Assembly (NCBI RefSeq): GCF_030124375.1
Contig: NZ_JASKLS010000001.1
Location: 602,526-666,525, forward strand
Direction of reading: 5' to 3'
Source of the DNA: Sinorhizobium sp. 6-70
GTDB lineage: Bacteria; Pseudomonadota; Alphaproteobacteria; Rhizobiales; Rhizobiaceae
DNA length: 64,000 nucleotides
Under the pieces are notes generated by a model that saw only the letters and a program-made list of their open reading frames with translations, was not told where the DNA came from and did no database searches. Position 1 is the first letter of the stretch; each line of letters begins with the position of its first letter. Both the position numbers and the translations under genes were made by a program. This document shows positions 51,881-59,794 of the stretch, piece after piece.

Positions 51881-52902
51881 GCTTCCGAACCGTGCTGCCA
51901 TCGCCGCCATGGCGTTTGCTTGGCTGCCTCGCCCTGGCCGTTCTTGCATTGACGTTGAACGCTTCCGCCCACGAGATACGGCCCGCCTACCTCCAGATCG
52001 AAGAAACGGGGTCGAGTCGTTACACGGTCACCTGGCGCACGCCCATCCTCTCCGGAATGCGCCTTCCGGTCGTCCTGCGATTTCCGGCGGGCGTGCGCGA
52101 CGTGACGGCTCCGGCTGTCCGCGCTCTTCCGGATTCGCTTGCCGAAACGCGTCTGATCGAGACGACCGATGGAAGTCTTTCCGGCAAGCGGATCGAGTTT
52201 GTCGGGCTCGAAGCGACAATCACCAACGTCTTGGTGCGCGTGCACGTGCGTGGAGGCCCGGCCGCCATCAAGATGGTCCACCCGTCCCAGCCCTGGGTCG
52301 AGATTGCCGCTCGGCCGGAACGTCTCCAGGTCGCCCGGTCCTTCATCCATCATGGCATAGAGCATATCCTGTTCGGCTACGATCATTTGCTGTTCGTTTT
52401 GGCACTGATGCTGATCGCCCGCGACTGGCGAGCGCTTCTTCTGACCGTCACAGCTTTTACGGTGGCGCATTCGATCACCCTCACGCTGGCAACGCTCGGG
52501 GTCGTTCACGTTCCGGGGCCGCCGGTCGAGGCGGCAATCGCCTTCAGCATCCTCCTTCTCGCTTGCGAGGTCATTCGCATCCAACGCGGTCAAACCAGCC
52601 TCTCCGCGCAACGTCCCTGGATGGTCGCCTTTGCTTTTGGTCTGTTGCATGGTCTTGGCTTTGCGGGAGCGCTCGCGGACCTGGAGGTTCCGGCAAGTGA
52701 TATCCCTCTCGCCTTGCTGTTCTTTAATGTGGGTGTGGAGGTCGGACAGTTGATGTTTATCGCGGCGGTGATCGCGGCTGTTCGACTTGTGAGATTGGTA
52801 CGATATCCAACTTACGTCGGCCGCCATGCGCTTTTAGCTGCGACGTACATGATTGGAGCGTTGGCATCGTTCTGGTTCGTTGAGCGCTTGGCGACATTCT
52901 GA
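51877..52902 (+). CDS. HupE/UreJ-family membrane protein
   Basis: A 341-residue protein. Signal peptide with cleavage before HEIRPAYLQIEETGSSRYT, a soluble beta-rich domain (35-160), then about six helices with the HupE signature: SFIHHGIEHILFGYDHLLFV, LTVTAFTVAHSITLTLATLG, VEAAIAFSILLLACEVIRIQ, FAFGLLHGLGFAGALADLEV and FFNVGVEVGQLMFIAAVIAA. Classical HupE/UreJ proteins import nickel and lack the N-terminal domain, so this longer form may use another substrate. The His and Glu residues of the helices are kept. Its ATG overlaps the PpiC stop. It ends just before copy B of the direct repeat. Confidence 0.9.
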   Translation: MSFRTVLPSPPWRLLGCLALAVLALTLNASAHEIRPAYLQIEETGSSRYTVTWRTPILSGMRLPVVLRFPAGVRDVTAPAVRALPDSLAETRLIETTDGSLSGKRIEFVGLEATITNVLVRVHVRGGPAAIKMVHPSQPWVEIAARPERLQVARSFIHHGIEHILFGYDHLLFVLALMLIARDWRALLLTVTAFTVAHSITLTLATLGVVHVPGPPVEAAIAFSILLLACEVIRIQRGQTSLSAQRPWMVAFAFGLLHGLGFAGALADLEVPASDIPLALLFFNVGVEVGQLMFIAAVIAAVRLVRLVRYPTYVGRHALLAATYMIGALASFWFVERLATF

Positions 52903-52961
52903 GGAAAACTCTTCCCTATCACTGATTGCCGCCTAATGTCGGTTTGTGGAGCAAAGTCGTC

Positions 52962-53232
52962 GTCCGGCCGACCGGGACCGGTGGAAGCATCCGCCCTCGT
53001 CATGGACGGCGACTTCTCCGCCCTCGACCCGAAGGAGGTCACCTTCGTCTTTTCCAACCCCTCGGCCGGTGTCCCCGAGATAAAGCGCAAGGCCAGCAAG
53101 GCGGCGGACGGAACATGGCGCACCTCCGACCTCCTCCTGCCCCTCCCCGGCCTCTGGAAAATCAGGCTCGACATATTGATCAGCGATTTCGAGATCACCC
53201 GGATCGAGGGGGAGATCCAGATCGCGCCGTAG
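52962..53232 (+). pseudogene. Truncated duplicate of the CopC-CopD C-terminal domain
   Basis: The last 90 codons of the gene at 46765-48375 are repeated here in frame (VEASALVMDGDFSALDPKEV, VTFVFSNPSAGV, RKASKAADGTWRTSDLLLPL), with substitutions such as a final IAP for IGP. The frame is open from an ATG at 52936 in unrelated sequence. It lacks the membrane part and signal peptide, so it is almost certainly a non-functional relic. Confidence 0.85.
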
Positions 53233-53314
53233 CCGCAAGCCGCCGATATTGGGTCCACTTCCAGACCTTTACCGTTAACGCCACAAAGCGCGCGTTTCGA
53301 CCCGTTGCAGACCT
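52962..53314 (+). repeat. Direct repeat, copy B
   Basis: Counterpart of 48105-48456, including about 80 bp beyond the stop (GCCGATATTGGGTCCACTTC, then GCCACAAAGCGCGCGTTTCG). One single-base indel is seen. Homologous recombination between the copies would delete the intervening 4.5 kb. Confidence 0.9.
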
Positions 53315-53358
53315 TTCGAAGGGCTGACGGAAGGTCCGGACACAGCGACTTTCGGACC

Positions 53359-53459
53359 TTAGATCATTTCATTGTTTCATTGAAACAGTGAAATGATCTA
53401 ACTCGTTGAAACTACGCAATTCCGGACGGAAAACCGTTAAACACTTTTCCTGGAACTGC
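53359..53459. repeat. 100-bp composite palindromic element, copy 1
   Basis: A long palindrome TTAGATCATTTCATTGTTTC...ATGATCTAA (53359-53402) is joined by CTCGTTGAAACTAC to the GCAATTCC-core-GGAACTGC element (53416-53459). The reverse complement of the whole unit is at 59043-59143 with only a few mismatches. The rest of 53233-53545 has no gene. Confidence 0.9.
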
Positions 53460-53545
53460 TCTAACACCTCGCCACCCACCTTGTGCGGCTGGGCTCCGAA
53501 AATGCGAGGATCATGCTGAGACGGGGAGCGGTCCTCCGCAAAACC

Positions 53546-54949
53546 TCACTGCGCTCTGGTCATCGGCGGCTGCTTCCATGTGCCGTTGAGCGCCTCTTCC
53601 TTCGGCCAGTAGAGGCGCATCGAAATCCAGAACGGACCCTTGGGCGCAGGAAGCCAGTTCGGTTCCTTGTCCTTGCCGGGCGATTCGCGCTGCACATAGA
53701 AAGTAAGGCCGCCGTCGGCATCCGTCACGAAGTTCGGCATCATCGGGGAGTTCAGGAGATAGCGATCAACCGGGTTGTCGACGAGCAGGCTCGACGGAAG
53801 CTCGTACATGGTGATCGACCAGAACGCATGGACGGGGGGCAACTGGCCGGGCGCGAAGTGAAGGGTATAATCATGGGTACCGTCCAGCTTCTGCCCGTCG
53901 GCATCAACTGTATATACCGGGTACATCGCTTCTTCCTTGGCATTGCCGTAAATGCCCATGACGGCGCCTGCCATCCGATAGAGATAGTTGTTCTTCAGGA
54001 ACTCCCGTGTGCCGAACAGATCACCGGCAGTCACCTCATCCGCATCGATCCGTACCTTCAGCTTTGCGAATTCCTCCCAGGCATCAGCCATCCCACCTTC
54101 CACAGCAGATTTCAGTTCCGGCGGCAGCTTGCCGACGTCAAACGTCTTGCCCGCGCCGACACCGACTTTGGCAAAACGTGCCATCAACTCGGTCTCGGAA
54201 GGATTTGTGGGGCAGAACTGCAGAATGAAGTTCAGGACGTTGAAAAATTCCGGTGACGTCCTCTGTTCGGCCGGGGTCAGCGGCTTGATGAAATCGATCG
54301 CCGGTGCCGCCGCCGGCGCGGGCTGGCCGAGGAAGGCGGAAAGCGGCTCCGCCTTATAGCCGGCCTGGATCTTCTTCACATTGTCGAGGTCGCCGGGACT
54401 AAAAAGCTGGGTTCGATAGCCGGCCAGCACGAATTCGGTCTCTGAGCGGATGACTTCTTTCACACCTTGGGGCTTTTCGCCCTTCCAGCCGGGTCCAGCG
54501 ATCATGAAGCTGCCGCCATCATTGCCGGTAGCGCGGCTGCCGATATAGTCGAAGGAGAACGTGTACGCATCGATAAGCTGGATGCTGAAATAGCGGTCCT
54601 TCTCTATCGGCGGGACGGTGAGCACGATCGGTTCCGTGCGCAGGTCCATTCCGACAAACGAATAGGGCGTATCCGAATTGGGAGTCTGGATAGCCGTGTC
54701 GGCCGGTGTGTACACGCGGGGGATGTTGACGAGTTCGTTCCACGGCGCCTTGTATTCGGGACTTGTGGTATCCACGAAATAGGCATGCATGATGCGGTAA
54801 CTGTCCACTATCGGGTAGCCGTAAATGTAGGCTTCCTTGGCGATGGCGCGGGCCTCGGTGGGCGTTACATCCTGGGCTTGAGCGCTGCCATATGCCAAGG
54901 CGAGGAAGCCAGCAGCGATTGCGACCGCGATCCTTGTGAATTGTGACAT
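53546..54949 (-). CDS. DUF1254/DUF1214 domain exported protein
   Basis: A 467-residue protein with a signal peptide (MSQFTRIAVAIAAGFLALAY, cut near AQA). The DUF1254 part is at about 35-180 (EAYIYGYPIVDSYRIMHAYF, IQTPNSDTPYSFVGMDLRTE, ekdRYFSIQLIDAYTFSFDY region), the DUF1214 part in the C-terminal third (NSPMMPNFVTDADGGLTFYV, GPFWISMRLYWPKEEALNGT). Such proteins are periplasmic and widespread, of unknown activity. AAGGAG lies 6 bp before the ATG. It is convergent with the cassette upstream and stands alone. Confidence 0.9.
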   Translation of the reverse strand: MSQFTRIAVAIAAGFLALAYGSAQAQDVTPTEARAIAKEAYIYGYPIVDSYRIMHAYFVDTTSPEYKAPWNELVNIPRVYTPADTAIQTPNSDTPYSFVGMDLRTEPIVLTVPPIEKDRYFSIQLIDAYTFSFDYIGSRATGNDGGSFMIAGPGWKGEKPQGVKEVIRSETEFVLAGYRTQLFSPGDLDNVKKIQAGYKAEPLSAFLGQPAPAAAPAIDFIKPLTPAEQRTSPEFFNVLNFILQFCPTNPSETELMARFAKVGVGAGKTFDVGKLPPELKSAVEGGMADAWEEFAKLKVRIDADEVTAGDLFGTREFLKNNYLYRMAGAVMGIYGNAKEEAMYPVYTVDADGQKLDGTHDYTLHFAPGQLPPVHAFWSITMYELPSSLLVDNPVDRYLLNSPMMPNFVTDADGGLTFYVQRESPGKDKEPNWLPAPKGPFWISMRLYWPKEEALNGTWKQPPMTRAQ

Positions 54950-55456
54950 TGGCGTTCTCCTTTAGAAGCAAAGGACACCGCCGACTATCGGACCGTGTTG
55001 GACGACATTGTATACGAGGTCGTCATTGTCCCAGTCGACAGTTCGCGGCCGAAGACACCGACACCTTGCAAGCCGCCAATAACAGTGAAATGCAGCAGAG
55101 ACTCCCCCCGGCAACGGCATCTGTCGGCATCCCTCGCGCCCAAGATGAAGCTAGGTCGCTTCCTCCGAACGCATCTTCACCGGCAGGATAATCGTGTCTC
55201 AATTACACCAGTTGCTTACATGCTAATACTCATCCTACACCGGGAGGAGAGGAGTTGAAATAAAAACACAACAGAGACACGGTAGCTCTTGTGAAATGCT
55301 TCGGATCGACCAGAAGTCGAATTGCAGGAGGCCCTGGCAGCCCCTGCTGCAGTCCGATGCGCTGACTTGCGGACGGCCCCGCAATCTTCTCCTTAAATCG
55401 GTCGCGATTTAAGGAAATGCAGTAGCCATACAAACCCAATTCCGTGGGAGCTTTTC
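54950..55456. other. Intergenic region, no gene seen
   Basis: About 500 bp between the divergent DUF1254 gene and ddl. GGGAGGAGAGGAG at 55241-55253 resembles a ribosome site but is followed at once by TTG-AAA-TAA, so no product is called. A RIME-like palindrome is at 55388-55425. Confidence 0.45.
55388..55425. repeat. RIME-like palindrome, single
   Basis: TCTCCTTAAATCGGTCGCGA then TTTAAGGAAATGCAGTAG: the second palindrome of the mosaic element, lacking the left CATG. It is 32 bp upstream of the ddl start. Confidence 0.75.
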
Positions 55457-56533
55457 GTGGCCACTTCTTCGAACAGACTGCGCCTTGCCGTGCTCTTCGG
55501 CGGGCGCTCCGCCGAGCATGACGTTTCGGTGCTTTCGGCGACCAATGTCATGCGCGCGCTGGAACCCGAAAAATATGACGCCGTTCCCATCTTCATCACC
55601 CGCGACGGGCAATGGCTGCTGAGCCGTTTCGAAAATGGCACGCTCTCAAAGCCATCAAGCGGCACGGAGGTCTCGCTCGTGCCGGGCGGCAAGGGACGCA
55701 TGCTGGCGATCCCGGCCGATGGCGCGCCCCATGCGCTGCCGGAGATCGGTGCTCTCTTCCCGGTGCTGCATGGCCTCCATGGCGAGGACGGTGCCGTGCA
55801 GGGGCTTGCCGAGGTAGCCTGCGTGCCGCTCGTCGGCTGCGGCATCCTCGGTTCAGCCACCGCGCTCGACAAGGACATCGCCAAGCGGCTCCTCAACGAG
55901 GCGGACCTGCCGACCGCTCGGTCCGTCACCATCCACCAGGGCGCAGCACCCGCCTTTGCCGAGCTTCAACGCGCGCTCGGGCTTCCGCTTTTCATCAAGC
56001 CCGCACGCCAAGGCTCCTCCGTCGGCGTCAGCAAGGTTGCGACCGAACAAGACTACGCGACCGCACTCGAGGAGGGGTTCAGGCACGACCGCAAGCTCCT
56101 GGCCGAAGAGTTCATCCGCGGCCGCGAGATCGAGTTGAGCGTGCTGGAGGATCCGGAAGGCGGCCTCTTCGTCTCCCGTCCCGGCGAGATCGTGCCGGCC
56201 GAAAGCCACGGTTTCTACAGCTACGACGCCAAATATATCGACGAAGACGGCGCGGCGCTGAAAGTGCCGGCGGAGCTGCCGGAAGAGCTCGAAGTCCGCA
56301 TCCGCGCGACGGCGGCAATGGCCTTCCGGGCGGTCGGCTGCGACGGCATGGCGCGCGTCGATTTCTTCCTGACGCCGGACATGCGCTTCCTCATCAACGA
56401 GCTCAACACCATTCCCGGATTCACCGATATCAGCATGTATCCGAAGGCGATGGCCGCAAGCGGCGTCGGCTATGCCGAGCTTATCGACCGGCTGGTCAAG
56501 CACGGGCTGGCACGCGCTGGTCTAACCCATTGA
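55457..56533 (+). CDS. ddl: D-alanine--D-alanine ligase
   Basis: A 358-residue ATP-grasp ligase from a GTG start. LAVLFGGRSAEHDVSVLSAT is the N-terminal signature, FPVLHGLHGEDGAVQGLAEV the DDL motif 1, then FIKPARQGSSVGVSKVATEQ (ATP-grasp), RVDFFLTPDMRFLINELNTI and PGFTDISMYPKAMAASGVGY (motif 2). It joins two D-Ala for the peptidoglycan pentapeptide. A second ddl usually sits in the mraZ-fts cluster, so this stand-alone DdlA-like gene is probably a paralogue. No ribosome site is obvious (GGGAGC at 55446). Confidence 0.95.
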   Translation: MATSSNRLRLAVLFGGRSAEHDVSVLSATNVMRALEPEKYDAVPIFITRDGQWLLSRFENGTLSKPSSGTEVSLVPGGKGRMLAIPADGAPHALPEIGALFPVLHGLHGEDGAVQGLAEVACVPLVGCGILGSATALDKDIAKRLLNEADLPTARSVTIHQGAAPAFAELQRALGLPLFIKPARQGSSVGVSKVATEQDYATALEEGFRHDRKLLAEEFIRGREIELSVLEDPEGGLFVSRPGEIVPAESHGFYSYDAKYIDEDGAALKVPAELPEELEVRIRATAAMAFRAVGCDGMARVDFFLTPDMRFLINELNTIPGFTDISMYPKAMAASGVGYAELIDRLVKHGLARAGLTH

Positions 56534-56564
56534 AATTGCGCAATTCCGTAACCGCTGTTGAGCC

Positions 56565-57473
56565 TTAATCGCTGCTTGGGATGCTGCGAGCATATCGAGC
56601 GGGTGGCATGCCTGCATATCGCGCAAAGGCAACGCTGAAAGCGCTTGCCGATCCGTAACCCACGCGTTCGGCCACCTGATCCATGCCCAATTCACGGCTG
56701 CGCAACAGCTGCTTTGCAAGAGCCATGCGCCAAGCCAATAGATATTCCATTGGAGGTAAGCCGACAATGCGGCTGAACCGGGCAAAGAAAGCCGAGCGGG
56801 ACAGAGCCGCTTCGGCAGCGAGGTCCGAGACAGTCCAAGGATGTTCTGGGCGCGCATGCAGGGCATGAAGCGCGGCCGCCAAGCGTTCATCGGCAAGGCC
56901 GCGGCTCAAGCCCGGCGCGGCTGTCGTTTCCGTGCCGGATCGCAATGCCTCGATCAACAACACCTCCAACAGCCGTTCCAACACGAGTTCGCGCGCCGGC
57001 CGCCGTTCGCGCGTTTCCTCGCCCACCAACTGCATCAGCGTGGCAAGCCGGGGTTCGCCACGAACGAGAACCACATCCGGCAAGAGAGAGACAAGCAGGG
57101 CCGTATCCGGCGCGCCGAAGCTGCAATGCCCGATCCGCATGCGCAGATCGGCAGGCCCGTTGTGGCGTCCGACACGGAAATGCCCGTCGCGGACCTGCGT
57201 CGGGATCATGGTGGAGAGATCGGCCGGCGCATCGATACTCTCGTTGACCAGATCGCGCATCGCCGGCGCAAGGACGAAGTCACCGGCCTGGAGGACGAAC
57301 GGTGGATGACTGCCGAACTTCACGCGGCAAGTCCCTTCGAGGATCGCGCAATAGAATGGCTCGCCGGTGGCTTCACGATGAATTCGCCAGGAGCCGGCAC
57401 ACTCCACCAATTTCGAAAAGCGGGCGGCAGGCTGTAGCAGCGTGACAATTTCTGCAAGCGGATCGACGGCCAT
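56565..57473 (-). CDS. AraC-family regulator with cupin sensor
   Basis: A 302-residue regulator. The N-terminal half is a cupin-type AraC-binding domain (AGSWRIHREATGEPFYCAIL, GSHPPFVLQAGDFVLAPAMR) with RMRIGHCSFGAPDTALLVSL. The C-terminal half holds the two AraC helix-turn-helix units: PWTVSDLAAEAALSRSAFFA and LGMDQVAERVGYGSASAFSV. It is divergent from the SDR gene at 57571, 97 bp away, and probably controls it. Confidence 0.92.
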   Translation of the reverse strand: MAVDPLAEIVTLLQPAARFSKLVECAGSWRIHREATGEPFYCAILEGTCRVKFGSHPPFVLQAGDFVLAPAMRDLVNESIDAPADLSTMIPTQVRDGHFRVGRHNGPADLRMRIGHCSFGAPDTALLVSLLPDVVLVRGEPRLATLMQLVGEETRERRPARELVLERLLEVLLIEALRSGTETTAAPGLSRGLADERLAAALHALHARPEHPWTVSDLAAEAALSRSAFFARFSRIVGLPPMEYLLAWRMALAKQLLRSRELGMDQVAERVGYGSASAFSVAFARYAGMPPARYARSIPSSD

Positions 57474-57570
57474 ATTCAGGACTAACGCTAAAGGAATGAA
57501 GACTATCGCCTATATTAAGTCCCGCATGCGGTCACTACCATAGGCTCATTCATTTTGTACGGAGATGCCT

Positions 57571-58323
57571 ATGCCTACGATCTTGATTACCGGTTGCTCG
57601 TCCGGCTTCGGTCTGGAAACCGCGAAACTGTTTCTCGAACGGGGGTGGGACGTGATCGCGACGATGCGTACGCCCAACGCGGAGTTGCTGCCTGCCTCCG
57701 ATCGCCTGCGGGTGCTAGCACTCGACGTCACCGATCCGGCAAGCATCGCGCAAGCTGTAGACGCGGCAGGCCGTATCGACGTGCTGGTCAACAACGCCGG
57801 CTTCGGTGCGCCATCACCGGTCGAATTGACGGCACCCGAGACAGTCCAGGCGCTTTTCCAGACCAATACGATCGGGACGCTGGCGATGGTTCAGGCCGTC
57901 TTGCCGCAGATGCGTCAACGGAGGTCAGGCGTTGTCATCAACGTCACGTCTACGGTGACGGTGAAGACGCTGCCGGTGGTCGGGGTGTACCGGGCGAGCA
58001 AAGCGGCGGTAAACGCCTTCACCGAGTCCCTTGGGGTGGAGGTGGAGCCATTCGGGATACGCGCGCATATCGTTCTACCGGGACGCTCACCGGAAACGCG
58101 CTTCGGGGCCAATGCCCGCCCACACCTGCGCGGTGTGAATGACCCTGACTACGCGTCGCTGATCCAGCAATTCGTGAAGAACGCGCAGGACGACACGGGT
58201 CCCGTAACCAATGCGCCCGACGTGGCGGAGGCGGTCTGGAAAGCTGCAACCGATCCGTCCGCCCCGTTGCGTATTCCGGGCGGTGCGGATGCCGAGCTTT
58301 GGATGGCCGAGGCAGGTATGTAA
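57571..58323 (+). CDS. Short-chain dehydrogenase/reductase
   Basis: A 250-residue SDR. TILITGCSSGFGLETAKLFL is the cofactor motif (TGxxxGxG), DVLVNNAGFGAPS the NNAG motif, VVINVTSTVTVKTLPVVGVY then RASKAAVNAF give the Ser-Tyr-xxx-Lys catalytic set (YRASK). It would act on an alcohol or ketone with NAD(P). The start at 57571 has GGAG 6 bp upstream; the in-frame ATG at 57565 is too close to the site. Likely controlled by the divergent AraC-type regulator. Confidence 0.92.
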   Translation: MPTILITGCSSGFGLETAKLFLERGWDVIATMRTPNAELLPASDRLRVLALDVTDPASIAQAVDAAGRIDVLVNNAGFGAPSPVELTAPETVQALFQTNTIGTLAMVQAVLPQMRQRRSGVVINVTSTVTVKTLPVVGVYRASKAAVNAFTESLGVEVEPFGIRAHIVLPGRSPETRFGANARPHLRGVNDPDYASLIQQFVKNAQDDTGPVTNAPDVAEAVWKAATDPSAPLRIPGGADAELWMAEAGM

Positions 58324-58453
58324 CCGGAACGGCCGCCGCAGGAAAGGTTCCGTCATCGCGCGCGGCATACATCGAGAGGAATGCGCTGCCGCCTGGCGAA
58401 GCGCATTCCCCCCGGCGTTTGTGGACAATCGAACAGGTGGTTCTTCATTGCGC

Positions 58454-58891
58454 TCAGCCGAGTTCTTGGGCGAGTCCGATGAGAAGCCCTTCAGGCCCAC
58501 GGATGTAGCAGAGCCGATAGGCGTCCTTGTACTGGACGACTTCGCCTACGAGCTGCGCGCCGCGCGTGCGGAGCCTTTCAAGCGTCTCGTCGATGTGGTC
58601 CACCGTGAACATGACGCGGAGGTAGCCCAAGGCGTTGACCGGGGCGTTCCGGTGATCTGCGACGACAGGCGGCGCGAGGAAGCGGGAAAGCTCGAGCCGG
58701 CTGTGGCCGTCCGGTGTGCGCATCATGGCGATCTCGACACGCTGATCGCCCAGTCCGGTGACACGCCCGGCCCATTCTCCTTCGATCGTGGCCCGCCCTT
58801 CGAGCTCGAGGCCGAGTTCGCGAAAGAAATCAATCGTCACTTCGAGGTCTTCGACGACGATCCCTACGTTGTCCATCCGCTTGAGCGCCAT
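58454..58891 (-). CDS. VOC/glyoxalase-family protein
   Basis: A 145-residue vicinal-oxygen-chelate protein: MALKRMDNVGIVVEDLEVTI DFF start, GRATIEGEWAGRVTGLGDQR, DGHSRLELSRFLAPP and YLRVMFTVDHIDETLERLRT, ending YIRGPEGLLIGLAQELG. Two beta-alpha-beta-beta units are visible. It may be a lactoylglutathione lyase-like or ring-cleavage-like enzyme; the substrate is unknown. Upstream codons read into the repeat at 58935, so the start at 58891, with GGAG ahead, is preferred. Confidence 0.88.
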   Translation of the reverse strand: MALKRMDNVGIVVEDLEVTIDFFRELGLELEGRATIEGEWAGRVTGLGDQRVEIAMMRTPDGHSRLELSRFLAPPVVADHRNAPVNALGYLRVMFTVDHIDETLERLRTRGAQLVGEVVQYKDAYRLCYIRGPEGLLIGLAQELG

Positions 58892-58934
58892 GTTTCCAAT
58901 CTCCAGGGTGCAGTTTCGATCTACAAGGTGTCTC

Positions 58935-59040
58935 CTACAGCGCCGTGCGTCCTTCAGGACGCACAAAGGACGCTGTAAGTCTTTGAATCTACGCATCGTG
59001 CTTTCCGAAAATCGATTCCGATTTTCGGGCCGATGCGCTA
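58935..59040. repeat. RIME-like element, variant arms
   Basis: CTACAGCGccGTGCGTCCttcaGGACGCACaaaggaCGCTGTAA followed by GCATCGTGCTTTCCGAAAAT CGATTC and GATTTTCGGGCCGATGCGCT. The first palindrome is the usual type; the second has its own sequence. Confidence 0.8.
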
Positions 59041-59042
59041 GA

Positions 59043-59143
59043 GCAATTCCAGGAAAAGTGTGTAACGGTTTTCCGTCCGGAATTGCGTAGTTTCAAAGAG
59101 TTAGACCATTTCACTGTTTCAATGAAACAATGAAATGAGCTAA
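59043..59143. repeat. 100-bp composite palindromic element, copy 2 (inverted)
   Basis: GCAATTCCAGGAAAAGTGTG TAACGG core arm, then GCGTAGTTTCAAAGAG and TTAGACCATTTCACTGTTTC...ATGAGCTAA. It is the reverse complement of 53359-53459 with a handful of mismatches. Confidence 0.9.
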
Positions 59144-59154
59144 GGCAGTCTGCG

Positions 59155-59655
59155 CTATGTCATCCAGCCCGGCAGCTCGGATGCCTGCCGGATCCAGCTT
59201 GCGACCAGCTCCTCGTCGAGTTGCTCGCCCTCGTGGATGTGGAAATAGCGCGTGTTCTTGTCCTTGGACTCGACCGGAGGCAGAGGACTGAGCGACGCGC
59301 CGCGGAAGAACGTCACCTTGATGTACTTCGTGAAGCAATGATAGGCGAGGAACCAGCCCTGGCCCTCGACGCCATAGAAGGGCGAGTTCCATTTGACCGC
59401 CTTCTTTACGCCGGGGACCGTGCGCGCGATGAGCGCGTCGAGGCGGCGGCCGGTGTCGCTCTTCCAGCCCGGCATGGCGGCGATATAGGCCTGCACCGGA
59501 GCGTCGCCGTCGCCCTTCGGGATCTGCGGGTTGCCGCCTGAAAGCAGGGTCGGCTTCGCATCCTTGGTCGCTGCGGGCTTGCGGGCCGACGGCTTGGCGG
59601 CCGACTGGCGCGGCTTGGCGGCCGTCGTTGGCTTGCTGGAGGTCCTCTCGGCCAT
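59155..59655 (-). CDS. DUF1801 domain protein
   Basis: A 166-residue protein. The first 45 residues are a basic low-complexity Lys/Ala/Thr/Pro tail (SSKPTTAAKPRQSAAKPSAR), then the DUF1801/YdhG-like fold: APVQAYIAAMPGWKSDTGRR, TVPGVKKAVKWNSPFYGVEG and FLAYHCFTKYIKVTFFRGAS. Relatives include a Bacillus frataxin-like iron protein, but the role in this group is not known. An ATG three codons upstream is also in frame. It ends 11 bp from a repeat. Confidence 0.85.
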   Translation of the reverse strand: MAERTSSKPTTAAKPRQSAAKPSARKPAATKDAKPTLLSGGNPQIPKGDGDAPVQAYIAAMPGWKSDTGRRLDALIARTVPGVKKAVKWNSPFYGVEGQGWFLAYHCFTKYIKVTFFRGASLSPLPPVESKDKNTRYFHIHEGEQLDEELVASWIRQASELPGWMT

Positions 59656-59794
59656 AACGTTCACTCCACTGATCGACGGAGGTTACTTTAGGGCGCGAAC
59701 GCAATTTGCCCAGCGCCTTACGGTAAAGCGATCGAGCAATGATCCGAAATTTGCGCCAGTTTTCTCGCCGTGGGTCGGGAGCGAGCCCGATGAT

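Noticed and set aside
52936..53232. Intact small gene of 98 codons
   Set aside because: All but the first few codons duplicate the end of the CopC-CopD gene; it lacks signal and membrane parts, so it is listed as a relic.
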